From positions 8,869,156 to 8,933,155 of the forward strand of contig OY848918.1 of assembly GCA_963693285.1 (NCBI GenBank): a DNA stretch of 64,000 nucleotides. The letters run 5' to 3'. Below the pieces are notes generated by a model. The model made no database searches, was not told where the DNA came from, and worked only from the letters and a program-made list of their open reading frames with translations. How positions within the stretch are numbered: the first letter of the stretch is position 1; each line of letters starts with the position of its first letter. This DNA is from Xestospongia muta. Its lineage: Eukaryota > Porifera > Demospongiae > Haplosclerida > Petrosiidae. The translations under genes and the position numbers were made by a program. Of the stretch, positions 10,315 through 22,293 are shown in pieces.

Positions 10315-11369
10315 GGAAATAGTTATAAAATAACCTGTTGGAGTACTCACAGGTCATGTAATAATAATCCCATGCCCACTCACTGTGGATGTCTGACATT
10401 GGACTAATTTAATAACAAACTATTCATGTGCAAAAGGACATACTGTTACACACACCTGTGAATGGATTGTAACAGGCTTTCTGATGTAACAGAAAATTTA
10501 GATCAATGTTGTTATAGTCTATCAAAGTGTGAAATAACTATCCATTTACTTGTGTTGGAGTAGACTAATTGTCTACAATAAAATCTCTGATCAAAACCTT
10601 GTGAGTATAACCTTTACCTTTGCTGAACTTTAGCAGAACATTGTGAGAACAACCAGGTGGTCAGAGGATACCATAACTAGTACATGTAATAGTTGTTTTC
10701 ATGCTATGTCAAGTTATATCTGTAATATAAATTAAAGTTCACAACAATTACATACATGTAGATGCTATTATTCAATTTAATACCAGATTATACATTACTC
10801 AATTTACTGAGAATAATATCTGCAATATCTACCATATTGACAAATGCCATCAATCAGGACAACAATTGTTCTGACATTTTTGAGAAACTTCACAGTCTGA
10901 AAAAGAAATGTCAAATTATGTCATTGTATGTCATACAACAAGAGTGATGTAACACACAAAGAATACCAAAAACTGTGAATTAGCACTATCAAGTATATGA
11001 AGACGCAATTCTTTATATAATGATGAGCACTAGTTGTTGTTTATTTATTAAACATGAGATATCTTTTAATTGTTAAGATATATACTGCATGCACTTTAAA
11101 ATTGATATGTTATTTAAACAACTAAATATAATTTATACTTTACATGGATGGATTACTATCCAATCTAACTTCATGTAAATTACTCACTATATAGTTTGTT
11201 GTATTGTAATAGTATAACATATAAACAAATTATATAATGCATTTTTTAAGAGTGCATAATATTATGAAACGTGGATGTGGGTCAAATATATACTTATTAT
11301 AAAATATTTTATCAAATATATACTTATTATAAAATATTTTCTCAATATATCTTCTATGATCTGTTTACA
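10315..11369. other. Inter-unit spacer with a FReD 5' relic
   Basis: Upstream region of FReD2 resumed after the transposon. It contains the recurrent spacer, a decayed FReD 5' end at about 10850-10990, and a duplicated ATATACTTATTATAAAATAT segment at about 11285-11340. It joins abruptly to exon 5 of a DBH-like copy at about 11370. Confidence 0.55.
10850..10990 (-). pseudogene. Relic of FReD exons 1-2
   Basis: Diverged match to the FReD exon 2 acceptor region (TTTTGAGAAACTTCACAGTC corresponds to the intact TCACGAGAAACTATACAACC), then ACACACAAAGAAT of exon 1. There is no open frame. Confidence 0.5.
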
Positions 11370-13004
11370 TATATAACTTCTGGTAATGAACCTTATGTTC
11401 ATCACATGTTAGTTTATTTATGTGATGGTCTTCAAGACTCTGATCTGGACGTGGGTGGAAACTGTGACATTAGCAGTCGCATACAATATTGAAATAGTGA
11501 CATTAGCAGTCGCATACAATATTGTCTCAGTCAGTTACTCATTGCTGCTTGGGCTGTTGGAGGCTCTGTTAGTAAAATAAAACACAGTGTCAATTAATCG
11601 TTATATTATAGGATTTTATTTATCCTGAACATGTTGCTTATCCAATTGGAGGTTCTAATAATCCACAGTATGCAGTTATTCAAATACATTACAATAATCT
11701 TAATGAAGTATCAGGTATATAATATACACAAACTCCTTATTTCATTGTTATTATTTTTTTATTAGATATTGTGCATAGTTCTGGTTTTATCTTCACATAC
11801 ACCAATACACCCAGACAATATGATGCTGGGATTTTATTTTTTGGCCATGCTATTGCTCCAGCTATGGTTATACCTCCTAATGCTTACAACTTTACTACCA
11901 TTGGTCTTTGTACAAATGGTTGCACTCAAACAGTAAGCCTCATTGAAGACATTTGTCTCCATTGATGAAATTTCTCTCTACACATTAGCACATTCCTTCC
12001 AGTGGTATTCATATATTTGCCAATATGCTTCACACTCACTTAGCTGGTAAGTTAGTATAATATATATGAAAGACTTTATTGACTATACAAACTTTACAAT
12101 ATAGGTTCTGGGTTGGTATTTTCCCATGTAAACAAAACACAGTGCTCTGGTACATCTCGCTATCAAGAATTTAAGCCAATTGAAGCAAATCTCCATTATG
12201 ACTTTAATTTCCAACAAGCTACACATCTTCCTCAGGAAATTACTATACTACCAGTATAATCTATGATCATTAATTATTTTGATTTCATATTCTCATGATA
12301 GGGTGATATTCTACTACTAAAATGCTTTTATAACACAACTGGTAGAAATGGAGTGACATTGGTAAGAGAACAGTCATTGAACATTGAGCACTAGAATACT
12401 ATCATATATTTATCATTAATTTAGGGAGGAGAAAGTACTCTTCAAGAAATGTGCCTCTCCTTTCCAGTTTACTATCCTCGACTTAGTTTTACAAAATGTA
12501 TAAGTCTGCCACTATTTGATAACATTGATGTTTTCATTGATGAATATGTCCCGTAAGTTACAGTGCACTCACAACTATACTGATGGCATATATGCTTTAA
12601 ATCTTTTGAGGAGTGAACACAAGAGTGCATTTTATAGTCTAACACCTGGTTCCAGTCCAGATACAATAGAATCAACAATGAACTTATTGGATTGGACACA
12701 AGACCAGATTAATGGCTATCAACTATCAGTTTATACAAATGGATTACAGTGGTCATACTGTGGCAATCAGGTAATATACAATGTTCAAGTGTTTATGATG
12801 AACTATTAATAAATCCATACAGGATATTCCGAAACTACACCTTCAGTGTCCTGTTGTTCATATGAAGCTCCTGATGTTTGTACAGGATATGAACCAGCTT
12901 TATGTTGTGAACGACACTGTGTTTCCAGTACTAATTCTATGTATTGTATTGGTGTTGATCTAATCACCATACTCCTATTGTTATGTATTGTAGTAGTATA
13001 AATC
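11370..13004 (+). pseudogene. 5'-truncated copy of the DBH-like monooxygenase
   Basis: Begins inside the homologue of exon 5 (TATATAACTTCTGGTAATG) and carries counterparts of exons 5-13, nearly identical to 2563-4173. The DOMON exons and signal peptide are absent. A 33-bp tandem duplication (11464-11496 and 11497-11529, each with GTGACATTAGCAGTCGC) brings in a TGA stop. The last exon has lost one G at its start (AG|GATATTCC instead of AG|GGATATT), shifting its frame. This is a non-functional duplicate. Confidence 0.85.
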
Positions 13005-13713
13005 GCTGACATTGTTAGATCTGCTATGTAGGGCATTTATACAAACAACATTAGCAATTAAATATAAAATTAAAAAACATAAAACTATCTTATATATTGC
13101 CATAAATATACTTTCATGTTATTCCAGGTTTATAGTATTGTTATAGTTTATTGAGTTTAATAATAACTACAATTGTATAACCTAATATAAAACCCCAGTA
13201 TTTTTTTATTAATCATATTTGAACTATGTATAGTCATTCTCCTCTTAGTATAGTAAAGACTAGTCTGGTTGTCATGATCAATTCCTCAGTAAAGTGAGAA
13301 CAACTAATGGGAGAGTTTTGGTAAAAACCAGCTTGACACCTGCTACTGTATCCAAGGTCCTGGTGAGGCTGACTGCAAGTAAACATACCATATCACTGAC
13401 AGGGTAGTCCATTAAATGAGAGGAGACTATAAAGAGGAACTGACTTGGGGTGTAAAGGATAAGATATAAAATTAGGTCTGAACTTGATTTGAGAAATCCT
13501 GGTTTGATTTATGTTTGACATATGCTACAGCCTTGCATGACATGAAATATATGTTTATCAAAATAATTGTCACAATGAAGATACTTCAAAAATTTAAGTA
13601 TTAACTTTGTTTTTAAACTAAACAAAATATTTTGAAAGAATGAAAAAAAATCCAAAAGTATATTGTGTGTTTAGGTTTTGTGAACAAAATTCTTTTGTTT
13701 AATAGTCAATATG
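13005..13713. other. Convergent spacer before FReD3
   Basis: Flank of the DBH copy followed by the recurrent FReD 3' block (about 13220-13560), here with more substitutions than in other units. No gene is recognised. Confidence 0.55.
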
Positions 13714-13973
13714 TCACTTTTTGCGCTTAACTTTCATTTCTATGAAGCTTAAAGAATAATAGCATTTTTTCCAATGACGCCAGTTCACACCATCAGCAAA
13801 AGAATTATGAGCACCATTCAAATATAAGCCATTTAAATTAGAATCATGACATCTCTCATACCACCATCCTCCTTTGAAATATTTGGCACAACTACCATTG
13901 TTATATATATCATTATCACGATCTTTTGTTGTAAATTTATACCCGTTATGTCCCTGAAGACTATCTCCAGCAA
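13714..13973 (-). pseudogene. FReD3: truncated fibrinogen domain
   Basis: Only the last 85 or so residues of a fibrinogen domain remain, from [13 protein letters not shown] to the stop. It includes [22 protein letters not shown] variants and [11 protein letters not shown]. Homology breaks at about 13973, where three units of minisatellite B begin. The signal peptide, exon 2 and the first half of exon 3 are missing. The frame continues open into the minisatellite, which is an artefact of its 42-bp period. Confidence 0.85.
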
Positions 13974-13987
13974 ACGTTTTATGCAAT

Positions 13988-14097
13988 GCCTTGTGAGTAT
14001 AACCTTTACATACACAGAACTTAAACAAAAACTTGTGAGTATAACCTTTACATACACAGAACTTTAACAAAACATTGTGAGTATAACCTTTACATAC
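13988..14097. repeat. Minisatellite B array, 42-bp unit, about 3 copies
   Basis: Units of TTGTGAGTATAACCTTTACA plus TACACAGAACTT(T)AACAAAA. They replace the 5' half of FReD3 and join to the flank of FReD4, marking a recombination breakpoint. Confidence 0.9.
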
Positions 14098-14279
14098 AGC
14101 CTTGTATGACATGAAATACATGTTTATCAGAATAATTGTCACAATAAAAATAGTTACAAAAATTTAAGTATTAATTTTATTTCTAAACTGAACAAAATAT
14201 TCTAAAAGAATGAAAAATCCAAATTATATTGTGTGCATAATTTGTAAGAACAAACATTTTTGGTTTAATAGTCCATATG

Positions 14280-15104
14280 TCACTTTTTTCGCTTAACTTT
14301 CATTTCTGTGAAGCTTAAAGAATAATAGAACTTTTTCCAATAATACCAGTTCACACCATCAGCATAGGAAGTATGATTACCACTCAAATATAAACCATTT
14401 AAATTAGAGCTGTGACATTTAGTATACCACCATCCTCCTTTGTAGTGTACAGCACAATTACCATTGTTATATATATCATTATCACGATCTTTTGTTGTAA
14501 ATTTAAACCCGTTATGTCCCTGAAGACTATCTCCAGCATCTCCACTATATCCACCTACTAGTAATTTGTACATTGTGTCAGAGTCCCCTACATCAAATAT
14601 GGAATATTTAGCATATCTCTTATTACCACTAAAATCATGGAGGTCAACACGTAGAGTGGTATTGACAGAAGTGAGATGATGAATTTTGTTGAGACCTAGC
14701 CAAAACTCTCCATCAAGGTCCCCAAATCCACTAAGGTAATCACTCCAGCCACGATAGAAGTTTACAGTACCATCCATTCTCCTCTGGAAGACAGTCCAGC
14801 CACCACCATCAGTCTCCATGTCACAATAGACCTAAATAGATTATGTTTTAAGTCATTTAATTATAATGGATACCTTAAAAGCAGGTAGATGATCAGGTTT
14901 GATAGTATATATACCATTACATGTGTGACCTTGTTCATAGTAGTCTTGACAGTCACGAGAAACTATACAACCTGAAAAGACACATTACAAGATATCTATT
15001 GCATCAAACTACATACCTTTATCACCTTTATCTCCTGGTGTAGGACAGGATATAACAAGAGTGACATAACACACAAAGAATGTCAAATACAGTAGATACT
15101 TCAT
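14280..15104 (-). CDS. FReD4: secreted fibrinogen-related protein
   Basis: Exons 15017-15104, 14874-14971 and 14280-14831, giving 245 residues beginning MKYLLYLTFFVCYVTLVISC. Exon 1 ends in GDKGDK where most sisters have GDNDDK. The fibrinogen domain has TSVNTT instead of TTLNTT and pocket residues QGHNGFKF, WWYTKCHSSN, SGNHTSY, NWYYWKKFYYS, with no extra cysteine pair. Its 3' flank (TTTTTTCGCTTAAC and beyond) matches FReD7 and FReD9, defining a subfamily. No defect is seen. Confidence 0.88.
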
Positions 15105-15162
15105 ATTGTTGTCTCATACAGCTTGTATCAGTTAAAATGACAAATGCCTGACAGTGGCCATC

Positions 15163-15172
15163 CCTTTATATA
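15163..15172 (-). promoter_or_regulatory. TATA box of FReD4
   Basis: TATATAAAGG on the minus strand, 59 bp upstream of the ATG. Confidence 0.75.
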
Positions 15173-15431
15173 GTTTACGTGAACAGTTACTATATAAACT
15201 TTTGAAGTAAATCTCATACCCACTCACTGTGTCTGGGTATTGGACTAATGTAATAACAGACTATTCATCCACATGCAAAAGAGCATACTATTACAAAGTT
15301 TGGGTTGTAATAGTCTTTGTTATGTATACCAGATTTATATTATTGTTGTTATAGTCTATCAAAGTGTAAAATAACTATCCATTTACTTGTGTTGGAGTAG
15401 ACTAATTGTCTACAACAAATCTTTTAAGCAA

Positions 15432-15861
15432 ACCTTGTGAGTATAACCTATACCTATGCAGAACCTAAACAAAACATTGTGAGTATAACCTTTACATACA
15501 CAGAACTTAAACAAAACATTGTGAGTATAACCTTTACATACACAGAACTTAAACAAAACATTGTGAGTATAACCTTTACATACACAGAACTTAAACAAAA
15601 CATTGTGAGTATAACCTTTACATACACAGAACTTAAACAAAACATTGTGAGTATAACCTTTACATACACAGAACTTAAACAAAACATTGTGAGTATAACC
15701 TTTACATACACAGAACTTAAACAAAACCTTGTGAGTATAACCTTTACATACACAGAACTTAAACAAAACATTGTGAGTATAACCTTTACATACACAGAAC
15801 TTAAACAAAACATTGTGAGTGTAACCTTTACCTTTACAGAACTTAAACAAAAACTTGTGAG
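15432..15861. repeat. Minisatellite B array, 42-bp unit, about 10 copies
   Basis: Ten near-identical units expanded from the one or two copies found at the same place in other spacers. All three frames shown as long open frames here (for example [14 protein letters not shown] on the plus strand) come from the multiple-of-three period and stop-free unit. The first and last units are the most diverged, as expected for expansion by unequal exchange. Confidence 0.95.
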
Positions 15862-17007
15862 TAGAACCAGGTCAGAGGATACCATAACTAGTATATGTAA
15901 TGGTTGTTTTCATGCTATGTCAAGTTATATCTATAATATAAATTAAAGTTCACAACAATTACATACATGTAGATACTATTATTCAATTTAATATCAGATT
16001 ATATATTACTCAATTTACTGAGAATAATATCTGCAATATCTACTATATTGACAAATGCCATCAATCAAGACAACAAATGTTAAAGTTATCTAATAGGACT
16101 CTTATATGAGTGTAATGTACATAGTATATTTATAAGAGTGTGTGTAATTAGTAACTGTAGTGATGCTTTTATTAAACAACATGGATTACATTGTGGGTAC
16201 CAGTACTTAATATTTCAGCTAAAAATATAAGATCTTTATATCATGCAATTTATGAGTAATTCCAAACAAGTTAATTGTTACAATTTAAATGAAACATGGA
16301 CTATGTCAAAGGTAGATGATCAGTTTTAAATTTGATAGATATAACTATATGTATGACCTTGTTCCTGGATAGATATCCTGATAGTTTTGAGAAATTTCAC
16401 AATCTGAGAAAGAAATGTCACTACACCCAAATATTCAGAAACTGAGAAAGAAACGTCACTACACCCAAACAATAAATTGTTTATGTATTACCAAAATTAA
16501 TATTTTGGGTAGTTAACATACACACACACAGACATACATGACCTCAATCAAATGAGGAGTAACACAAAAGAATTGACATTCATATTATATAACACCACTA
16601 AATTGTCTGGTTGGTGTTATATTGAAAGAGGATTAAGACTGGTTTTCACCCAACTTGGAAATATTCTGGGTAAAAACCAGCTTGATACCTCCTATATACT
16701 GAATCCAAATCCAAAGATCCTGGATGAATCTGACTGCAAAAAACATACCATCACCCACAGGGTAGTCTATTAGAGGGAAGGATACTATGAAGCGTTTGTG
16801 AAGAACAAGATATAACATTAGGTCTGACTTCCATTTTTCATAAATATGTATTTAGCAGAATAAATGTCACAATGAAAATAGTTACAAAATCTAAGTATTA
16901 ATTTTTTTTAAAACTAATCAAAATATTCTAAAAGAATGAAAAATCCAAAATTATATTGTGTGTGTATTGTTTTAAGAACAAAATTATTTTGTTTAATAGT
17001 CAAATTG
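15862..17007. other. Inter-unit spacer between FReD4 and FReD5
   Basis: Recurrent spacer blocks, a FReD relic at about 16310-16425, a short duplicated segment (GAGAAAGAAA.GTCACTACAC, near 16406 and 16442), and the FReD 3' block at about 16660-16860. Unlike other units there is no DBH-like last exon and no minisatellite A. Confidence 0.6.
16310..16425 (-). pseudogene. Relic of FReD exon 2
   Basis: Diverged copy of the exon 2 region (GGTAGATGATCAG, TATGACCTTGTTC, TTTGAGAAATTTCACAATC). It has no open frame. Confidence 0.5.
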
Positions 17008-17822
17008 TCACTTTTTGCGCTTAACTTTCATTTCTGTGAAGCTTAAAGAATAATAGTACTTTTTCCAACAATGCCAGTTCACACCATCAGCATAGGAAGT
17101 ATGATTACCACTCAAATATAAACCATTTAAATTACAGGTGTGACATTTACTATACCACCATCCTCCTTTGCAGAGTACAGCACAATTACCATTGTTATAA
17201 ATATCATTATCACGATCTTTTGTTGTAAATTTCTGTCCATTTTGTCCCTGAAGACAATCTCCAGCATCTCCACTATATCCACCTACTAGTAATTTGTACA
17301 TTGTGTCAGAGTCCCCTACATTAAATATGGAATATTTAGCATATCTCTTATTACCACTAAAATTGTGGAGGTCAACATGTAGAGTGGTATTGAGAGTAGT
17401 AAGATGATGAATTTTGTTGAGACCTAGCCAAAACTCTCCATCAAGGTCCCCAAATCCACTAAGGTAATCACTCCAGCCACGATAGAAGTTTACAGTACCA
17501 TCCATTCTCCTCTGGAAGACAGTCCAGCCACCACCATCAGTCTCCATGTCACAATAGACCTAAATAGATTATGTGTCAAGTCATTTGAATATAACGGAGT
17601 ACCATAAAAGCAGGTAGATGATTAGGTTTGATAGTATATATACCATTACATGTGTGACCTTGTTCATAGTAGTCTTGACAGTCACGAGAAACTATACAAC
17701 CTGAAAAGACACATTACATGATGTCCATTACATGTAAACTACATACCTTTATCATCATTGTCTCCTGGTGTAGGACAGGATACAACAAGAGCGACATAAC
17801 ACACAAAGAATGTCAAATACAT
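17008..17822 (-). CDS. FReD5: secreted fibrinogen-related protein with the extra cysteine pair
   Basis: Exons 17747-17822, 17603-17700 and 17008-17559, giving 241 residues. The ancestral ATG is GTG, so the start is the next in-frame ATG (MYLTFFVCYVALVVSC). Exon 2 ends ATG|GTACTC, changing the usual Lys to Met at the junction. The domain carries AGDC and NWHCWKK, plus further cysteines in VLCKGG and HTCNLN, and HNFSG/FNVG substitutions. The four additional cysteines are an even number, so two extra disulfides are possible. Confidence 0.86.
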
Positions 17823-17892
17823 TAGGTACTTCACCTTGTTGTCTTGTACAGCTTGTATCAGTTAAAATGATAAATGCCTAACAGTGGCCATC

Positions 17893-17902
17893 CCTTTATA
17901 TA
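17893..17902 (-). promoter_or_regulatory. TATA box of FReD5
   Basis: TATATAAAGG on the minus strand, 71 bp upstream of the ATG. Confidence 0.75.
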
Positions 17903-19215
17903 GTCTATGTGAACAGTTATTATATTGGAATGACTCTCGTGTCCACTCACTGTGTCTGGGTATTGGACTAATGTAATAATAGGTTATTCATGTCATACTG
18001 TTACAAAATTTGGGTTGTAACAGGCTTTGTTATATATAGTAATTTATATTAATATTGTTATAGTCTATCAAAATGCAATTGTGTTGGAGTATACGTAGAC
18101 TGGTTTTCTACAACAAAATGTCTTTGAAAAAAACTTGTGAGTATAACTTTTATCTTTGCTGAACTTTAGCAAAACATTGTGAGTATAACCAGGTCAGAGG
18201 ATACCATAACTAGTATATCTAATAGTTGTTTTCATGCTATGTCAAGTTATATCTATAATATAAATTGAAGTTCACAACAATTACATACATGTAGATGTTA
18301 TTATTCAATTAAATATCAGATTATACATTACTTAATTTATTATCTGCAATATCTACCATATTGACAAATGCCATCAATCAAGACAACAAATGTTAAAGTT
18401 ATCTAATAGGTTGACTCTTATATGAGTGTAATGTACATATATAGTATATTTATAAGAGTGTGTGTAATTAGTAACTGTAGTGATGCTTTCATTAAACAAC
18501 ATGGATTCCATTGTGGTATACCAGTACTTAATATTTCTGGTGGAAATACAAGATCTTATATTATTCCAATTTATGAGCAGTTGCAAAGAAGTTAATTGTT
18601 ACTATTTAAATGAAACATGGACTATGCCGAAGGTAAATGATTAAGTTTTATATAAACAACTACATGCATGACCTTGTTCATAGATGTCCTGACAGTTTTG
18701 AGAAACTTCACAGTCTGAAAAAGAAATGTCAAATTATGTCATTGTATGTCATACAACAAGATTGATGTAACACACAAAGAATACCAAAAACTGTGAATTA
18801 GCACTATCAAGTATATGAAGAACCAATTCTTTATATAATGATGAGCACTAGTTGTTGTTTATTTATTAAACATGAGATATAACATGCTTTTAATTTTTAA
18901 GATATACATTGCATGCACTTTAAAATTGATATGTTATTTTAACAACTAAATATCATATCAACAAACTATATAATGCATTTTTAGGAGTGCATAAATAATA
19001 TCATGAAACATGGATGTGGGTCAAGATCAGCATATGAATAGGATCCCATGTTATCAAATATATACTTATTATAAAATATTTTCTCAATATATCTTCTATG
19101 ATCTGTTTACAATTCATCATAATGAAATGAAGTGTATGTTATCTGAGTCTTTGATGACATTAGTGGTCAGGATTAGTCTTAAGAGTTTCTAGGTACACTT
19201 AGCAGGCTCTCTTCC
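17903..19215. other. Inter-unit spacer upstream of FReD5
   Basis: Recurrent spacer blocks including two minisatellite B units (18135-18190), a FReD relic at 18640-18800, a TATA-like CTTTATATAATG near 18830, and the block that leads into minisatellite A. No gene is recognised. Confidence 0.6.
18640..18800 (-). pseudogene. Relic of FReD exons 1-2
   Basis: CATGACCTTGTTCATAGATG, then CCTGACAGTTTTGAGAAAC and ACACACAAAGAATACC, line up with intact exon 2 and exon 1. A TATA-like CTTTATATAATG lies beyond. It has no coding capacity. Confidence 0.55.
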
Positions 19216-19352
19216 TGTGACTTCAATAGTCATGTGCTAAGGATTCTAATGGAGGAGTGTGACTTCAATAGTCATGTGCTAAGGATTCTGATGAAGGAGT
19301 TTGATTTCAATAGTCATGTGTTAAGGATTCTAATTAATGAGTGTGACTTCAA
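19216..19352. repeat. Minisatellite A array, about 3 copies
   Basis: Three 42-bp units plus edges, ending directly at a DBH-like last-exon copy. The last unit (ATTAATGAGTGTGACTTC) is diverged. Confidence 0.92.
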
Positions 19353-19531
19353 GAAATATTCCGAAACTACACTTCAGTATCCTGTTGTTCATATGAAGCT
19401 CCTGATGTTTGTACAGGATATGAACCAGCTCCATGTTGTGAATGACGCTGTGTTTCCAGTACTAATTCAATGTATTGTATTGGTGTTGATCTAATCACTA
19501 TACTCCTATTGTTATGTATTGTAGTAGTATA
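19353..19531 (+). pseudogene. Detached last exon of the DBH-like gene, frameshifted
   Basis: Copy of 3994-4173 starting AAATATTCCGAAAC. A lost C in ACACTTCAG (others ACACCTTCAG) shifts the frame, and ERHC has become a TGA-containing stretch. It is clearly non-coding. Confidence 0.8.
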
Positions 19532-20218
19532 AATCTCTGACATTGTTAGATCTGCTATGTATGACATTTATACAAACAACATTAGCAATTAAATATAAAA
19601 TTAAAAAATGTAAAACTAAAAAATGTAAAACTATCTTATACATTATTATTTCATGTTCTTCCAGATTTATAGTATTGTTATAGTTCAATAATAACTATGA
19701 TTGTATAACCTAATATAAAATCGCAGTAATGTTTTTTAATTACTCATATTTGAGCTTCAGTCCATGTATAGTCATTCTCCTCTTAGTATAGTAAAACCTA
19801 GTCTGGTTGACAATTCCTTAGTAAAGTGAGAACAACTAATGGAGCAGTCTGAGTAAAAACCAGCTTGATACCTCCTATATACTCTATCCAAATACAAAGG
19901 TCCTGGGTGAAGCTGACTACAGAAAACATACCACCACCCACAGGGTAGTCTATTAGAGGGGAGGATACTATGAAGGGTTTGTGAAGAATAAAATATAACA
20001 TTAGATCTGAACATGATTTGAAAAATTCTGGTTTGACTTCCATTTTCTTTGAATAACATGGAATACATATTTATCAGAATAATTGTCGCAATGAAAATTA
20101 AGTATTAATTTTATCCTTTTAAACTAGCCAAAAATTCTAAAAAAATTAAAAATCCTAAATTATACTGCCTGTGTATATTGTTTTAAGAACAAAATAATTT
20201 TGTTTAATAGTCAAATTG
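19532..20218. other. Convergent spacer before FReD6
   Basis: DBH exon flank with a small duplication (TTAAAAAATGTAAAACTA repeated near 19600-19630), then the FReD 3' block at about 19740-20060, which here keeps an open minus-strand frame of 98 codons ending FTKELSTRLGFTILRGE. No recognised function. Confidence 0.55.
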
Positions 20219-21046
20219 TCACTTTTTGTGCTTAACTTTCATCTCTGTGAAGCTTAAAGAATAATAGTATTTTTTCCAACAATACCAGTTCACACCATCA
20301 GCATAGGAAGTATGAGGACCGCTCAAATATAAACCATTTAAATTAGAGCTGTGACATTTAGTATACCACCATCCTCCTTTGTAGAGTACAGCACAATTAC
20401 CACTGTTATTTATATCATTATCACGATCTTTTGTTGTAAATTTACACCCATTATGTCCTTGAAGACAATCTCCAGCATTTCCACTATATCCACCTACTAG
20501 TAGTTTGTACATTGTGTCAGAGTCCCCTACATCAAATATGGAATATTTAGCATATCTCTTATTACCGCTAAAATCGCGAAGGTCAACACGTAGAGTGGTA
20601 TTGACAGTAGTGAGACGATGAATTTTGTTGAGACCTAGCCAAAACTCTCCATCAAGGTCCCCAAATCCACTAAGGTAATCACTCCAGCCACGATAGAAGT
20701 TTACAGTACCATCCATTCTCCTCTGGAAGACAGTCCAGCCACCACCATCAGTCTCCATGTCACAATAGACCTAAATAGATTATGTTTTAAGTCATTTGAT
20801 TATAATAGAGTACCTTAAAAGCAGGTAGATGATCAGGTTTGATAGTATATATACCATTACATGTGTGACCTTGTTCATAGTAGTCTTGACAGTCACGAGA
20901 AACTATACAACCTGAAAAAGACACATTACATGATGTCCATTACATGTAAACTACATACCTTTATCATCATTGTCTCCTGGTGTAGGACAGGATACAACAA
21001 GAGCGATGTGACACACAAAAAATGTCAAATACAGTAGGTACTTCAT
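20219..21046 (-). CDS. FReD6: secreted fibrinogen-related protein with the extra cysteine pair
   Basis: Exons 20959-21046, 20814-20911 and 20219-20770, giving 245 residues beginning MKYLLYLTFFVCHIALVVSC. It carries AGDC and NWYCWKK, and an additional Cys in HNGCKF. Other changes are SGNAGD, NDINNSGNC and SGPHTSY. Splice sites and frame are intact. Confidence 0.88.
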
Positions 21047-21099
21047 ATTCTTGTCTCATACAGCTTGTATCTGTTAAAATGATAAATACAGTGGCCATC

Positions 21100-21109
21100 C
21101 CTTTATATA
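21100..21109 (-). promoter_or_regulatory. TATA box of FReD6
   Basis: TATATAAAGG on the minus strand, 54 bp upstream of the ATG. Confidence 0.75.
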
Positions 21110-22293
21110 GTCTATGTGAACAGTTATTATATTGGAGTGAGTCTCGTGCCCACTCACTGCTTCTGGGTATTGGACTAATGTAATAATATGCTATTCATGT
21201 CATACTGTCACAAAATTTGGGTTATAACAGGCTTTATTATATATAGTAATTTATATTAATATTGTTATAGTCTATCAAAATGCAATTGTGTTGGAGTAGA
21301 CTAGTTGTCTACAACAAAAATCTTTTGAACAAAAACTTGTGAGTATAACCTTTACCTTTGCTGAACTTTAGCAAATCATAGTGAGTACAACCAGGTCAGA
21401 GGATACTATAACTAGTATATCTAATAGTTGTTTTCATGCTATGTCAAGTTATGTCTATAATATAAATTGAAGTTCACAACAATTACATACGTGTAGATAC
21501 TATTATTCAATTTAATATCAGATTATGCATTACTCAATTTACTGAGAATAATATCTGCAATATCTACCATATTGACAAATGCCATCAATCAAGACAACAA
21601 ATGTTAAAGTTATCTAATAGGACTCTTAAATGAGTGTGATGTACATAGTATATTTATAAGAGTGTGTGTAATTAGTAGCTGTAGTGATGCTTTTATTAAA
21701 CAACATGGATTCCATTGTGGTATACCAGTACTTAATATTTCTGGTGGAAATACAAGATCTTATATCATGCCAATTTATGAGCAGTTGCAAACAAGTTAAT
21801 TGTTACTATTTAAATGAAACATGGACTATACCGAAGGTAAATGATTAAGTTTTATATATACAACTACATGCATGTATGACCTGTTCATAGATGTCCTGAC
21901 ATTTTTGAAAACTTCACACTCTGAAAAGTTTGACTTGGGTTTGTAAAGGATAAGATATAAAATTAGTAAAGTGAGAACAATTAACCATCACCCACAGGGT
22001 AGTCTATTAGAGGGGAGGATACTATGAAGGGTTTGTGAAGAATAAGATATAACATTAGGTCTGAACACTATTTGAGAAATTCTGGTTTGATTTCTGTTTA
22101 ACATATGTTACAGCCTTGTATGACATGAAATACATGTTTATCAGAATAATTATCACAATAAAAATAGTTACAAAAATTTAAGTATTAATTTTATTTTTAA
22201 ACTGAACAAAATATTCTAAAAGAATGAAAAATCCAAATTATAATGTGTGCATAATTTGTAAGAACAAACATTTTTGGTTTAATAGTCCATATG
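21110..22293. other. Inter-unit spacer between FReD6 and FReD7
   Basis: Recurrent spacer with one or two minisatellite B units, a FReD relic at about 21830-21925 that breaks off into the FReD 3' block (about 21935-22110). The DBH last exon and minisatellite A are missing, so this unit has an internal deletion compared with its neighbours. Confidence 0.6.
21830..21925 (-). pseudogene. Relic of FReD exon 2
   Basis: GGTAAATGATTAAG, TGTATGACCTGTTCATAGATG-like and CCTGACATTTTTGAAAAC segments match exon 2 with many changes. Confidence 0.45.

Noticed and set aside
15410..15946. Three overlapping long open frames of 14-residue repeats on both strands
   Set aside because: They are produced by a stop-free 42-bp tandem repeat in every frame. 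There is no start context, domain or splice support.
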